Below are positions 32,570 through 41,686 of a stretch of DNA of 45,927 nucleotides, in pieces (the stretch's first letter is position 1; each line of letters starts with the position of its first letter). The stretch lies in contig NZ_PDWM01000026.1 in NCBI RefSeq assembly GCF_010093225.1, forward strand, positions 1 through 45,927, given 5' to 3'. The notes under the pieces are model-generated. The model searched no databases. It was given only the letters and a program-made list of their open reading frames with translations, and was not told the DNA's origin. The translations under genes and the position numbers were made by a program. Origin of the DNA: Pseudoxanthomonas koreensis. Its GTDB lineage: Bacteria > Pseudomonadota > Gammaproteobacteria > Xanthomonadales > Xanthomonadaceae.

Positions 32570-34006
32570 CTACTGCGTGAGCGGCATGCGGGCCTGGTAG
32601 TACTCCACCAGCCGCGACACCGCCTGCGGATCGACATTGCCCAGGCCGATCACCACCTCGCCCAGAGTCGGGAATATGCGGAGTTCCGCGTTCATGCCCT
32701 GCGCACCGCCGCCGTGGCCGTAGACGGGAACACCCTGCTCCTGGGCGACCGAGAATCCGTAGCCGTACCAGGGGGTCTGCCTGCGCGTGGCCTCGGCCAG
32801 CAGCGCCGGCGACAGCAGCTTGCCGGACTGCAGCGCGCGCGCGAACTTCAGCAGGTCGCCGGCGGTGCTGTAGCCGCCGCCGGCGGCCGTACCGCGGTAC
32901 GGCAGGGTGTCGGCGGCGTCGGTCCACGCAGCACTGTTGGCGGCACGGGTATAGGCACGCGCGCGGCCGGGCCCCGCCGCGTCCTCCGGCAGCGAACCGC
33001 TGTCGCGCATCCCGGCGGGGGCGAAGACGTTCTGGTCGACATAGTCGTAGTAGGACTGGCCGCTCACGCGTTCGATGATGGCGCCCAGCAGCAGGAAACC
33101 GTAATTGCTGTACCGGTGCGCCTCGCCGGGCGGGTGGTCGGGCCCGCGCGCGCCATACAGGCGCACGTAGTCGTCATGGGTCTTCAGCGACAGCCGCTGC
33201 CGGTCGAACTCCGGCCCGAAGATGTCGCCGGTGCCGCCGGAATGCGTGAGCAGCTGGCGGATGGTGACCCTGGCGATCTCCGCGTTCGGATAGTCCGGCA
33301 GGTAGTCGCCGACGGTGCCGTCCAGCGACAGCTTGCCGGCCTGCACCAGCTGCAGCGCGGACACCGCGGTGAACATCTTGTTCATCGATCCCAGCCGGAA
33401 CCTGGTGTCGAGCGCGACCGGCGTGCCGGCCTGGCGATCGGCGAGGCCCCACGCGCGCTGCAACAGCACCTGCTCGCCACGCGCCACCAGGAGCACGCCG
33501 GAGAAGGCATCCTGTTCCGCTTGGACGTCGGCCCTCGCCGTCAACGCATCGATCGCCGCGGCCTGCTCCAGGCGCGGGATGCGCAGGTCCGCAGGACGCT
33601 CGATGGCTTCGATCGCCAGTTCCTGCTTCGCATCCGCATTCGTGGTCGTCCGCACGCGCGCGACGGTGTCCGAATCCATTTCCTGCATCAGCGCCTGCGC
33701 CGACCCGGGTTCGGACGGTTCGTACCGGATCAGCCGGAACCCGCCGGTGCGCTGGTGGAAATCCAGCATCCCGTCGACATCCATCGTCGGCTCGTAACGA
33801 TCGCGGAAGGCTTCCAGCTGCCCGCGGTCGTTGGCGTTGAAGGCCGCCAGCCAGGCGTCCAGCGCCTGGCGGGCGGGATCGGCCTCGGCCGCGAGGGTGT
33901 TCGGGGCGGCATCGCTGGCGGCCGGGGACGCGGCCAGCGCCCTCGCGGGCATCTGCAGGCCGCAGGAAAGCAACAGGAACAGGAACAGGGCGGGACGTGA
34001 AGTCAT
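32570..34006 (-). CDS. Secreted serine hydrolase, beta-lactamase class C/DD-peptidase fold
   Basis: A 478-residue exported protein with a signal peptide (about 1-26, ending ARALA). Residues 45-150 form an extra N-terminal domain of a kind often fused to such hydrolases ([20 protein letters not shown]). The catalytic domain has S207-M-N-K210, the Tyr motif YSNYGF, and HGGGAQGM in place of the KTG box. These are the three active-site elements of S12 esterases, peptidases and AmpC. Substrate is unknown, and beta-lactamase activity should not be assumed. It is divergent from the cyclophilin gene. Confidence 0.88.
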   Translation of the reverse strand: MTSRPALFLFLLLSCGLQMPARALAASPAASDAAPNTLAAEADPARQALDAWLAAFNANDRGQLEAFRDRYEPTMDVDGMLDFHQRTGGFRLIRYEPSEPGSAQALMQEMDSDTVARVRTTTNADAKQELAIEAIERPADLRIPRLEQAAAIDALTARADVQAEQDAFSGVLLVARGEQVLLQRAWGLADRQAGTPVALDTRFRLGSMNKMFTAVSALQLVQAGKLSLDGTVGDYLPDYPNAEIARVTIRQLLTHSGGTGDIFGPEFDRQRLSLKTHDDYVRLYGARGPDHPPGEAHRYSNYGFLLLGAIIERVSGQSYYDYVDQNVFAPAGMRDSGSLPEDAAGPGRARAYTRAANSAAWTDAADTLPYRGTAAGGGYSTAGDLLKFARALQSGKLLSPALLAEATRRQTPWYGYGFSVAQEQGVPVYGHGGGAQGMNAELRIFPTLGEVVIGLGNVDPQAVSRLVEYYQARMPLTQ

Positions 34007-34144
34007 GGCGGTTGGTCACGGGAGGGTCCGCACAAGGAGATGCGGTCGCCGGGGCAGCGGTTGCAGGCCGGGACGGTCCGCCCGGCTGGCGGCTGCCGGG
34101 AGTGGCTGCGAGAATCGTCCATCCTTCCGACGCATGCCCACGCC

Positions 34145-35050
34145 ATGATCCTGCGCCCCGCCCTGCTCGCCACCCTGCTCGCCACCGCCCCGGCGCTTGC
34201 CGCCGATCCGCCGCCGTACCGCAGCGCGCAGCAGATCCTGGACGCGTCGCCGGTCGCCGACTGGCGCAGCCCCGATCCGGACAGCACCCTGTACCTGGAA
34301 CTCGAAGGCGGCCGGGTGGTGATCGAGCTGGCGCCGGGCTTCGCCCCCGCCCACGTGGACAACATCCGCACCCTGGCCCGCGAGGGTTTCTGGGACGGCA
34401 CCAGCATCTACCGCGTGCAGGACAACTTCGTGGTCCAGTTCGGGGACGCCGACGCGGACGATGCGGCGAAGGCCAGGCCGCTGGGCGCGGCCAGGCGCAA
34501 GCTGCCGGCCGAGTTCGAACGCGATGCGAAGGGCCTGGACTTCCAGGTGCTGCCCGACGTCGACGGCTGGGCGCCGCAGGTCGGCTTCGCCGACGGCTTC
34601 GCCGCCGGGCGCGACCCGCAGGCCGGCAAGGCCTGGATGGCGCACTGCTACGGCGTGGTCGGCGCCGGGCGCAACAACGAGCCCGACAGCAGCATCGGCG
34701 CCGAGCTGTACGTGGTGACCGGGCAGTCGCCGCGGCAGCGGGACCGCAACATCCCCCAGGTCGGCCGCGTCATCCAGGGCATGGAACTGCTGGCGGCACT
34801 GCCGCGCGGGCCCGAGCCGATGGGCTTCTACGAGGATCCGGCGCAGCGCACCGCGATCCGCGCGGTGCGCCTGGCCAGCACGGTGCCGGAGGCCGAGCGC
34901 AGCCAGCTGCAACTGCTGCGCACCGACAGCGCGACCTTCCGCGAGGTGGTCGAGGCGCGCCGCAACCGCCGCGACGATTTCTACAAGCGGCCGGCCGGGC
35001 ACATCGACCTGTGCAACGTGCCGCTGCCGGTGCGCACGGCGAAGCGGTGA
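34145..35050 (+). CDS. Periplasmic cyclophilin-type peptidyl-prolyl isomerase
   Basis: A 301-residue exported protein with a signal peptide ending ALAA (about residue 20). The cyclophilin core begins near residue 47 ([20 protein letters not shown]) and keeps the catalytic-type arginine R90 in [16 protein letters not shown] long insertion (about 103-150) separates it from the second half ([17 protein letters not shown], then [10 protein letters not shown]), where usual cyclophilins have FSMA...GSQFFI. It may therefore be a divergent isomerase or chaperone. The ATG at 34145 starts the signal peptide; the frame extends upstream to 34040 without support. Confidence 0.85.
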   Translation: MILRPALLATLLATAPALAADPPPYRSAQQILDASPVADWRSPDPDSTLYLELEGGRVVIELAPGFAPAHVDNIRTLAREGFWDGTSIYRVQDNFVVQFGDADADDAAKARPLGAARRKLPAEFERDAKGLDFQVLPDVDGWAPQVGFADGFAAGRDPQAGKAWMAHCYGVVGAGRNNEPDSSIGAELYVVTGQSPRQRDRNIPQVGRVIQGMELLAALPRGPEPMGFYEDPAQRTAIRAVRLASTVPEAERSQLQLLRTDSATFREVVEARRNRRDDFYKRPAGHIDLCNVPLPVRTAKR

Positions 35051-35131
35051 GCCTGCGCGCGCCCTTCCCTGCCGTCACCCGGCCTTGATCCGGCGGCGGT
35101 AGGCTGGCCGCCAGACCACGGAGACACCGCC

Positions 35132-35428
35132 ATGCCCCAGCTGCTCCGCATCCGCATCACCGGCAGCGACGACGACCTGCGCGCCGTCGCCGACCTGCTG
35201 CAAAGCCTGGAAGGCATCGAGCACGTGGAGGAAGTGGCGGACCTGATGCCGCGCATGGACGACGAGGATTCCAGTTCGGCGGGCCTGTCCGACGACATCG
35301 GCCCGGGCACGCACGAACTGGAAGTCGAGGCACCCAACGAATACACCGCCGGGCGCGTACGCGCAGCGGTGGAAGAACTGGCCTACCGGCTGGGCCTGAT
35401 GGCCGAGTTCATCGACGACGAAGACTGA
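35132..35428 (+). CDS. Small acidic protein of unknown function
   Basis: A 98-residue, very acidic, soluble protein. Two halves look like strand-helix-strand units (LLRIRITGSDDDLRAVADLL and HELEVEAPNEYTAGRVRAAV), with an acidic, Ser-rich linker between them (DDEDSSSAGLSDD). A ferredoxin-like or ACT-like fold is possible. No family is recognised. The ATG is supported by GGAGACACC upstream and TAGGCT at 35100-35105 as a -10-like hexamer. The codon pattern resembles its neighbours, so it is a real gene rather than a shadow. Confidence 0.75.
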   Translation: MPQLLRIRITGSDDDLRAVADLLQSLEGIEHVEEVADLMPRMDDEDSSSAGLSDDIGPGTHELEVEAPNEYTAGRVRAAVEELAYRLGLMAEFIDDED

Positions 35429-35486
35429 AGCACGCCATGCCGTGCGCGCCTGCCGCCGGACGGCGACGCGCGCCGGGAAGCCGGGC

Positions 35487-35846
35487 TCAGTAGCTCGCGC
35501 CGTCCGCCTGCACCACCTTCAGCGACGCCAGGTCCACGTCAGGCAGGCAGCGCACGTTCACCGCCACCGTCGCTTCGCCGGTCTTCGGGTTCGTTCCCTC
35601 GCTGAAGGGCGCGATGCCGCAGTCCGGGCAGTAGTGGTGCTCCAGGTGCTTCTTGTTGAAACGGTACGTGCCCAGGTCCGCCTCGGCCGTCTTCAGGTGC
35701 AGCGCGGTGCGCGGCGCGAACCAGAGCAGTCCGCCGCGGCGGCGGCACATCGAGCAGTTGCAGTCGTAGACCTCGGCGATGCCGTCGCCGACTTCGACCT
35801 CGAAGGCGATGCGGCCGCAGTGGCAGCTTCCGGACTGGGTGGTCAT
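35487..35846 (-). CDS. GFA family (CENP-V/GFA domain) zinc protein
   Basis: A 119-residue cytoplasmic protein of the glutathione-dependent formaldehyde-activating family. All zinc-binding cysteine pairs are present: GSCHCGRIAFEV, CNCSMCRRRG and HHYCPDCG. The family namesake was proposed to speed S-hydroxymethylglutathione formation, but most members have no proven activity, so a role in formaldehyde metabolism is only possible. No formaldehyde dehydrogenase gene is nearby. It is convergent with the small acidic protein gene. Confidence 0.9.
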   Translation of the reverse strand: MTTQSGSCHCGRIAFEVEVGDGIAEVYDCNCSMCRRRGGLLWFAPRTALHLKTAEADLGTYRFNKKHLEHHYCPDCGIAPFSEGTNPKTGEATVAVNVRCLPDVDLASLKVVQADGASY

Positions 35847-36053
35847 CTGTGCGCTCCACGGGACAGGCAGGGGCCCAGCCTAATGGATCGCGCCCGGCGC
35901 CGGTGACTCCAGGCACACCGGAGGCGCATGCCGAGCCGCGCATGCCCTGTCGGGCCCGGCCCGCAGCCGAAGAAAATCCGCAGCCCCCGGTTCCGCCGGC
36001 CGCGTGGTGCGCCTATGCTTCCAGTCTTCCCGCCGCCCGTCACGGAACCCGCC

Positions 36054-37877
36054 ATGCGCCGCAGTCTGCTCGCCGTCACACTCCTCGCCAGCCTGGCCGC
36101 CTGCCACAAGGAGCCTGCGGACACGACCGCCGCCGCGCCGGGCGCCGATGCGGCCGCTACCGCTGCAACCGCCGGCGTCTCGCCGGCCGATGCCGCCTTC
36201 GCCGACCTGTCCAGGCGCGCCCTCGACGGCTGGCTGCAGCTGTCCCCGGTCAGCGCCACCCAGATCGGCGAGCACCGTTACGATGGCGAGCTGGACGACC
36301 TCAGCGCCGAAGGCCGGCAGAAGGGCCTGGAGGCCAGCCGCGCGATCCTCGCCGAACTGGACGCGATGGACGTGTCCACTCTGTCGAGCGAGAACCAGGT
36401 CGACGCGGCGATCCTGCGCAACCAGCTGCAGTACGACATCTGGAGCGGCGAGACCCTGCAGTCCTGGGCCTGGGACCCGCAGCTCTACAGCGGCCTGGCC
36501 GGCAGCGCGCTCTACGGGCTGATGGCGCGCGAGTTCGCGCCGATGCCGGACCGTCTTGGATCGGCCACCGCGCGCATGGAGAAGATCCCCGCGCTGCTGG
36601 CCCAGGCCCGCGCCAACCTGGACCCGGCGCGCGTGCCGAAGATCCACGCCGAGACCGTCGCCAAGCAGAACGCCGGCATCCTCGGCATCGTCGACGCCTT
36701 CATCGCCCCGAACCTGGGCCAGCTGGCCAATCCCGAGCGCGAGCGCGCCGAACTGGCGATCGCCGGGCTGAAGAAGGCCGTGGCCGAACACCAGGAATGG
36801 CTGGACAAGACCCTGGTGCCGAACGCGAAGGGCGACTTCCGCATCGGCGCGGAGCTGTACGACCAGAAGCTGCAGTTCGCCCTGCTGTCCTCGCTCTCGC
36901 GCGCGGAGATCAAGCAGCGCGCCGAGGCCGAACTGGTGCGCGTGCGCGCCGAGATGTACGGCATCGCCCGCCAGGTGCTTGCCGGCAAGCCCGGCGCGCC
37001 GGAACTGCCCGAGAACCCGACCCCGGAACAGCAGCAGAAGGCGATCGAGGCGGCACTGGAACTGGCCTACGCCGAACGCCCGGCGCGCGACCAGGTGGTG
37101 CCCGATGCCGAAGCCGCGCTGGCCCGCGCCACCGAGTTCGTGCGCACCCACGACCTGGTGACCCTGCCCGACGCACCGGTGGAGATCATCGAGATGCCGG
37201 AGTTCCAGCGCGGCGTGGCGGTGGCCTACGCCGACTCGCCCGGCCCGCTGGACAAGAACCTGAAGACCTTCTACGCGGTCTCGCCGATCCCGAAGGACTG
37301 GACCCAGGCCCAGGTCGATTCGTTCCTGCGCGAATACAACTCGCGCATGATCGAACTGCTGAGCATCCACGAGGGCACGCCCGGCCACTACCTGGAGGGC
37401 TGGCACTCGGCCAAGTTCCCCTCGACCCTGCGCGCGGTGCTGCGCTCGGGCATGTTCGCCGAAGGCTGGGCCGTCTACACCGAGAAGATGATGGCCGACG
37501 CCGGCTACCTGGACAACGACCCGCTGTTCCGCCTGGTCCAGCTGAAGTTCTACCTGCGCACGATCGCCAATGCGATCCTCGACCAGGGCGTGCACGTGGA
37601 CGGCTGGACCCGCGAGCAGGCGATGGACCTGATGGTCAACCAGACCTTCCAGCAGGAGAGCGAGGCGGCCGGCAAGTGGACCCGCGCGCAGCTCACCTCG
37701 GCGCAGCTGCCGACCTACTTCGTCGGCGTGCAAGAGCACTTCGACACGCGCAAGGCAGTGGAGGCCAAGCTGGGCGACAGCTTCGACCTGAAGGCCTACC
37801 ACGACCGGATCCTGTCCTACGGCGCCCCGCCGGTCCGCTTCGCCCGCCAGCTGATGCTGGACGAACCGATCCGGTAG
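36054..37877 (+). CDS. DUF885 family lipoprotein, putative metallopeptidase
   Basis: A 607-residue exported protein. The signal peptide ends in the lipobox LAAC (residues 16-19), followed by an Ala/Thr-rich linker to about 40, so it is probably lipid-anchored. The DUF885 body is helical, with the metal-binding-like motif HEGTPGHYLEG (H439, E440, H445) and FAEGWAVYTEKMM downstream, as in collagenase-like and M32/M3-like peptidases of this group. Substrate unknown. The ATG at 36054 starts the signal peptide, and TATGCT at 36014-36019 may be the -10 box. Its stop TAG (37875-37877) lies in a GTAG repeat head. Confidence 0.9.
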   Translation: MRRSLLAVTLLASLAACHKEPADTTAAAPGADAAATAATAGVSPADAAFADLSRRALDGWLQLSPVSATQIGEHRYDGELDDLSAEGRQKGLEASRAILAELDAMDVSTLSSENQVDAAILRNQLQYDIWSGETLQSWAWDPQLYSGLAGSALYGLMAREFAPMPDRLGSATARMEKIPALLAQARANLDPARVPKIHAETVAKQNAGILGIVDAFIAPNLGQLANPERERAELAIAGLKKAVAEHQEWLDKTLVPNAKGDFRIGAELYDQKLQFALLSSLSRAEIKQRAEAELVRVRAEMYGIARQVLAGKPGAPELPENPTPEQQQKAIEAALELAYAERPARDQVVPDAEAALARATEFVRTHDLVTLPDAPVEIIEMPEFQRGVAVAYADSPGPLDKNLKTFYAVSPIPKDWTQAQVDSFLREYNSRMIELLSIHEGTPGHYLEGWHSAKFPSTLRAVLRSGMFAEGWAVYTEKMMADAGYLDNDPLFRLVQLKFYLRTIANAILDQGVHVDGWTREQAMDLMVNQTFQQESEAAGKWTRAQLTSAQLPTYFVGVQEHFDTRKAVEAKLGDSFDLKAYHDRILSYGAPPVRFARQLMLDEPIR

Positions 37878-37890
37878 AGCGGGGCTGCGC
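37874..37890. repeat. Partial GTAGAGCGGGG repeat head at the DUF885 gene end
   Basis: GTAGAGCGGGGCTGCGC is the left half of the GTAGAGCGGGG REP family, but the right half is scrambled. It supplies the DUF885 stop codon. Confidence 0.6.
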
Positions 37891-37935
37891 CGCTTCGCGC
37901 CCCTGCGCCCGCGTCGCGTCGCTGCTCCCGCTTTC

Positions 37936-38031
37936 TGTAGGAGCTGACTTCAGTCGGCGACAACGACGCTGGCACAGGCGACGTCATCATGGTTCCGACG
38001 ACCGTGTCGCCGACTGAAGTCAGCTCCTACA
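37936..38031. repeat. TGTAGGAG-family inverted repeat pair (copy C)
   Basis: Perfect 27-bp inverted arms begin TGTAGGAGCTGACTTCAG. Each arm folds with CTGA/TCAG. The centre is shorter (about 42 bp) than in copies A, B and D. It lies between convergent DUF885 and serine hydrolase genes. Confidence 0.85.
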
Positions 38032-38098
38032 GACGGCACGCGGACGGGCACGCGGAAGAGCCCGCGGACGGGCCGCCCGGACGAGCCGCGCTGAAGCC

Positions 38099-39739
38099 TC
38101 AACGCACCGGCTTCAGCACCAGGTCCTGGAAATCGAAGCTGAAGTCGGTCAGTTCCGACGCCGCCTCCATCCGCGCCTCGCGCAGTTTCCCGTCCGCGTC
38201 CAGGCTGAAGGTAACGAACGCATCGCCGTTGAGCGTGCGATCGTCCCACTTCACCAGGAAGGTATCGTGCTGCCAGTGCTGCAAGGTGCCGGAGAGCAGC
38301 GGGCTGGGCTTGAAGTGCATGCGCAGCTCCGCCCCATTCCGCACGATCTCGACGTCGCCGTACCAGGCATCGCGCCAGGTGCCGGCGTAGGCCGACAGCG
38401 GCAGCGAGGGCTTCGAGCGCGCGTCGCGCGCGGCCACGCGTTCCTGCCAGGCCTGGTCGGCCTTGGCCCGGGCCTTGCCGGCCGCGGCGGCATAGGCCGC
38501 GATCCAGTCGTTGCCCTGCGCCGGCTGCAGGAACGCATCGAGGATCTGCAGGGTCAACGCATTGAATGCACCACCCGCCTCCTGGTTGGTCAGGACCACG
38601 ATGCCCAGGTCGCGCCCGGGCACCAGGGTCACCCGCGAGACCATGCCCGGCCAGCCGCCGGTATGCCAGGCCAGCTTCTCGCCACGGAACTCCGAGGTGA
38701 TCCAGCCTTCGCCGTAGCCAAGAAAATCCGGCCTGGCCGGCGCCAGCTCCGGCACCGCGGGCTCGGCGATGTTCATCGGCGAATGCAGCGACCACATCGA
38801 CTGCTGGCGCTTCTCCGAGAACAGGCGCTGCTCGCGCCCCTGCGGGTCGACGAAGGTTCCGCCGGCCAGTTGCGCCTTCATCCAGCGGCTCATGTCGTGC
38901 ACGCTGGAGTAGATCCCGCCGGCGCCGGAGGCGTTGTGCCAGGTCAGCGGGAAGGTCGGCCGCAGCGTGGTGAAGTCGGCCTTCGCGTGCCCGGTGGCGG
39001 CGTTGTCGCCCGCCCGCAGTTCGTCGGCGTTGAAGCGCGTGGACGCCATGCCCAGCGGACCGAAGAAGCGCTGCTGCAGGAACTGCGCGTACAGCTGCCC
39101 GGAGGCCTGCTCGATCACCAGCGTGGCCGCCGCGTAGAGGATGTTGTCGTAGGCGTAGCGCTCGCGCAGGCCGGTCTTCAGCGGCACGTCCTTCAATCTG
39201 CGCACCACCTCTTCGGTGGTGTAGACGCTGCCCGGCCAGAACAGCAGGTCGCCGGCGCCCAGGCCCAGCCCGCTGCGGTGGGTGAGCAGGTCGCGGAGGC
39301 GCATCTGCGAAGTCACATACGGGTCGGACATGCGGAACCACGGCAGGTGGTCGACCACCCGGTCGTCGAGCGAGAGCTTGCCCTCATCGGCCAGCATCGA
39401 CAGCGAGGCAGCGGTGAAGGCCTTGGTGTTGGAGGCGATCGCGAACAGGGTGTGCGCGTCCACCGGCTCGGGCTTGCCCAGTTCGCGCACGCCCCAGCCG
39501 CGCTCGAGCACGACTTCGCCGTCCTTGACCACGGCGATGGCGATGCCCGGCACCTCGAAACGCTCGCGGACCTGTTCGACCCAGACATCGAGTTGGGCTG
39601 GATCCAGGGCGGCCCGTTCCGGTGCCACCGTGGCCGGCGCGGCGGGGGCGTCGGCCAGCACCGGCGGCGTGGCCGCGAGAAGGCCGGCGGCAAGCAGCGC
39701 AAGGCAGGACAGGCGGAGAGCGGGCGTTGGCGAGGACAT
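38099..39739 (-). CDS. Secreted serine hydrolase with C-terminal DUF3471 domain
   Basis: A 546-residue exported S12-type serine hydrolase. It has a signal peptide (about 1-29, ending PVLAD), the nucleophile motif S103-N-T-K106 and the Tyr motif YAYDNILYAA. The C-terminal region (about 415-546) resembles DUF3471, a beta domain found after such catalytic domains (SAYAGTWRDAWYGDVEIV). It may act on peptidoglycan peptides, esters or D-amino peptides; activity cannot be read. The ATG at 39739 begins the signal peptide, and an upstream in-frame ATG at 39778 is rejected. It is a distant relative of the gene at 32570-34006. Confidence 0.9.
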   Translation of the reverse strand: MSSPTPALRLSCLALLAAGLLAATPPVLADAPAAPATVAPERAALDPAQLDVWVEQVRERFEVPGIAIAVVKDGEVVLERGWGVRELGKPEPVDAHTLFAIASNTKAFTAASLSMLADEGKLSLDDRVVDHLPWFRMSDPYVTSQMRLRDLLTHRSGLGLGAGDLLFWPGSVYTTEEVVRRLKDVPLKTGLRERYAYDNILYAAATLVIEQASGQLYAQFLQQRFFGPLGMASTRFNADELRAGDNAATGHAKADFTTLRPTFPLTWHNASGAGGIYSSVHDMSRWMKAQLAGGTFVDPQGREQRLFSEKRQQSMWSLHSPMNIAEPAVPELAPARPDFLGYGEGWITSEFRGEKLAWHTGGWPGMVSRVTLVPGRDLGIVVLTNQEAGGAFNALTLQILDAFLQPAQGNDWIAAYAAAAGKARAKADQAWQERVAARDARSKPSLPLSAYAGTWRDAWYGDVEIVRNGAELRMHFKPSPLLSGTLQHWQHDTFLVKWDDRTLNGDAFVTFSLDADGKLREARMEAASELTDFSFDFQDLVLKPVR

Positions 39740-39805
39740 GCAGGCATCCGGTCGATGTTTCCCCGATTCTAGTGGCATGCGCGCACTCCCGCCCCGCCGC
39801 CATCC

Positions 39806-39831
39806 GTAGAGCGGGGCAAGCCCCGCTCTAC
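39806..39831. repeat. Perfect 26-bp REP palindrome
   Basis: GTAGAGCGGGG, loop CAAG, CCCCGCTCTAC: the exact reverse complement of the element at 4886-4911. It lies in the divergent region between the serine hydrolase and the DUF72 gene, an unusual 5' location for a REP. Confidence 0.85.
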
Positions 39832-39906
39832 GTGAGCGTCGCGCGATGGGCGGGACTGCCGCCGGGCTTATGCTGCCGTTCCCGCCGCCGCCTGCACCCT
39901 CCGCCG

Positions 39907-40734
39907 ATGGAAGACCTGTTCGCGTCCATTCCCTCCTCCGCCCCGGGCCGCATCCATGTCGGCATCGGCGGCTGGACCTACGCGCCGTGGCGCGGCGGAA
40001 TGTTCTACCCGCCGGGCCTGGTCCAGCGCCGCGAGCTGGAATACGCCAGCCGCCAGCTCACCGCGATCGAGATCAACGGCACTTACTACGGCACGCAGAA
40101 GCCGGAGACGTACGCGAAGTGGCGCGACGAGACCCCGCCCGGCTTCCTGTTCACCGCCAAGGCGCCGAAGCGGATCATGGCCAGCCGCCGCCTGGCCGGC
40201 ACCGGCGCGCAGATCGACGATTTCGTCGGCGGCATCGCCACGCTTGGCGACCGGCTGGGCGCGCTGCTGTGGCAGTTCGATCGCGGCCAGTCGCCGACAG
40301 CGGACGATCTTGCTGCGTTCCTCGAGCTGCTGCCCGCGCAGGCCGGTGGCCGCCGCCTGCGCCACGCGCTGGAACTGCGCGATCCGGCCGCGTTCGATGA
40401 CGACCTGCTGGCGCTGCTGCGCGCGCGCAACGTGGCGCTGGTGTTCGCCGGCTCGGACGAACACCCGTCTTTCGCCGATCTCACCGCCGACTTCACCTAT
40501 GCACGGCTGATGCAGGCGCAGGCCGGGTTGGCGCAGGGCTATCCAGACGCCGACCTGGACGCCTGGGCGCGCCGCGCCCGCGCCTGGGCCGAGGGCGACG
40601 ATCCGGCCGACCTGCCGCATGTGGCCGAGCTGCGGCCGGACCGGACGCCGCGCGAGGTCTTCGTGTTCTTCATCGCCAGCGCCAAGGAACGCAACCCCGC
40701 CGCCGCCCAGGCCCTGCTCCAGCGCCTCCTGTAG
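39907..40734 (+). CDS. DUF72 (YecE-like) protein
   Basis: A 275-residue cytoplasmic protein of the DUF72/YecE family, a TIM-barrel-like fold of unknown reaction. Characteristic parts are HVGIGGWTYAPWRGGMFYP near the N-terminus, INGTYYGTQKPETYAKW, and LLWQFDRGQSP. The ATG at 39907 fits the family N-terminus; the frame extends far upstream through the repeat and is not used. TATGCT at 39869-39874 is a candidate -10 box. The stop TAG (40732-40734) is the TAG inside a TGTAGGAG repeat head. Confidence 0.9.
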   Translation: MEDLFASIPSSAPGRIHVGIGGWTYAPWRGGMFYPPGLVQRRELEYASRQLTAIEINGTYYGTQKPETYAKWRDETPPGFLFTAKAPKRIMASRRLAGTGAQIDDFVGGIATLGDRLGALLWQFDRGQSPTADDLAAFLELLPAQAGGRRLRHALELRDPAAFDDDLLALLRARNVALVFAGSDEHPSFADLTADFTYARLMQAQAGLAQGYPDADLDAWARRARAWAEGDDPADLPHVAELRPDRTPREVFVFFIASAKERNPAAAQALLQRLL

Positions 40735-40864
40735 GAGCCCACTTCAGGGGGCGACCCGAGGCGGTTGAAGGTCACAGCGTTCAACGCGCAGTGCTCCGGA
40801 GCGGTTGCGTTCAACGCGGCTGCGCCCGGCCGCCTCGGGTCGCCCCCTGAAGTGGGCTCCTACA
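40730..40864. repeat. TGTAGGAG-family inverted repeat pair (copy D)
   Basis: Inverted arms of about 35 bp, with the same outer sequence as copy A (TGTAGGAGCCCACTTCAGG) and GCTCCGGAGC in the centre. It lies between two co-directional genes, ends 29 nt before the DUF2238 start and supplies the DUF72 stop. Confidence 0.88.
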
Positions 40865-40893
40865 GGTAAACCGGTTCCGTGCGAGGATGCGCC

Positions 40894-41544
40894 ATGGCCG
40901 ACGGATTCCGGCGCACGCCCGCCTCCTCCCGCTACGCGCTGGTCCTGCTCGGCCTGTTCGCCGCGGTCTGGATCGCGCTGGCGATCTCGCCCTGGTACCG
41001 CCAGGACTGGGCACTGGAGAACGTGCTGGTCGTGGTCGCGGTGCCGGTGCTGGCCTGGGGCTGGCGGCGGATGCCGCTGACCCGGCTCAGCTACGCCTGC
41101 CTGTTCGTGTTCGGCGTCCTGCACGAGATCGGCGCGCACTATACCTACTCCGAAGTGCCCTACGACGCGTTCTTCCAGCGCACCTTCGGCATCTCGCCCG
41201 ACGCCATGCTCGGCCTGCAGCGCAACTCCTTCGACCGCCTCGTGCACTTCCTCTACGGCGTGCTGGCGGCCCCGGCCTGCGTCGAACTGCTGGACCGGGT
41301 CGCGCCGCCTCGCGGGATCTGGCGCTACGTGCTGCCGGTCAGCTTCATCATGTCGCACTCGTTGCTGTTCGAGATGTTCGAATGGCTGGCCGCCATCGTG
41401 TTCGGCGGCGACCTCGGCCAGGCCTACCTGGGCACCCAGGGCGACGTATGGGACGCGCAGAAGGACATGCTGATGGCCACCCTCGGCGCGGCGCTCATGG
41501 TCGCCGTACTGGGCCTGCGCGGCTGGCTCGCCCCGCGTTTGTAG
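40894..41544 (+). CDS. DUF2238 (YjdF-like) membrane protein
   Basis: A 216-residue inner-membrane protein with about six helices, matching the DUF2238 family. It has the acidic/histidine-rich helix patterns HEIGAHYTYSEVPYD and FDRLVHFLYG, and the signature GTQGDVWDAQKDMLMATLG. Function is unknown. The ATG at 40894 is chosen over 40879, because the family starts near the first helix. GAGGAT lies 5 nt upstream. The gene is flanked on both sides by TGTAGGAG palindrome pairs, and its stop TAG (41542-41544) is inside the downstream one. Confidence 0.88.
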   Translation: MADGFRRTPASSRYALVLLGLFAAVWIALAISPWYRQDWALENVLVVVAVPVLAWGWRRMPLTRLSYACLFVFGVLHEIGAHYTYSEVPYDAFFQRTFGISPDAMLGLQRNSFDRLVHFLYGVLAAPACVELLDRVAPPRGIWRYVLPVSFIMSHSLLFEMFEWLAAIVFGGDLGQAYLGTQGDVWDAQKDMLMATLGAALMVAVLGLRGWLAPRL

Positions 41545-41633
41545 GAGCGGGCATGACCGCGACACGGGCGTCGGAAAAGCGAAGGCGTCGCCTGGGCCGA
41601 CGGCGTCGGGTCGCGGTCATGCCCCCTCCTACA
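41540..41633. repeat. TGTAGGAG-family inverted repeat pair (copy E)
   Basis: The left arm starts TGTAGGAGCGGGCATGACCG, and the right arm is its near-perfect inverse. The arm hairpin is GCGG/CCGC around GCATGA, unlike the CTTCAG-type loop of copies A-D. It supplies the DUF2238 gene stop codon. Confidence 0.85.
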
Positions 41634-41674
41634 AGAGCGCCGTATCCCGCACCCACGCGCCACCGCCGCCGGGC

Positions 41675-41680
41675 GATAAT
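41675..41680 (+). promoter_or_regulatory. Candidate -10 box of the EamA gene
   Basis: GATAAT ends exactly 6 nt before the ATG at 41687. There is no Shine-Dalgarno and no -35 consensus. A leaderless transcript is likely. Confidence 0.5.
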
Positions 41681-41686
41681 GCGCCC

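Noticed and set aside
32570-34006. Call as beta-lactamase resistance gene
   Set aside because: The SxxK/YxN fold is shared with esterases and DD-peptidases. The substrate cannot be inferred, and creBC proximity in the window is not evidence.
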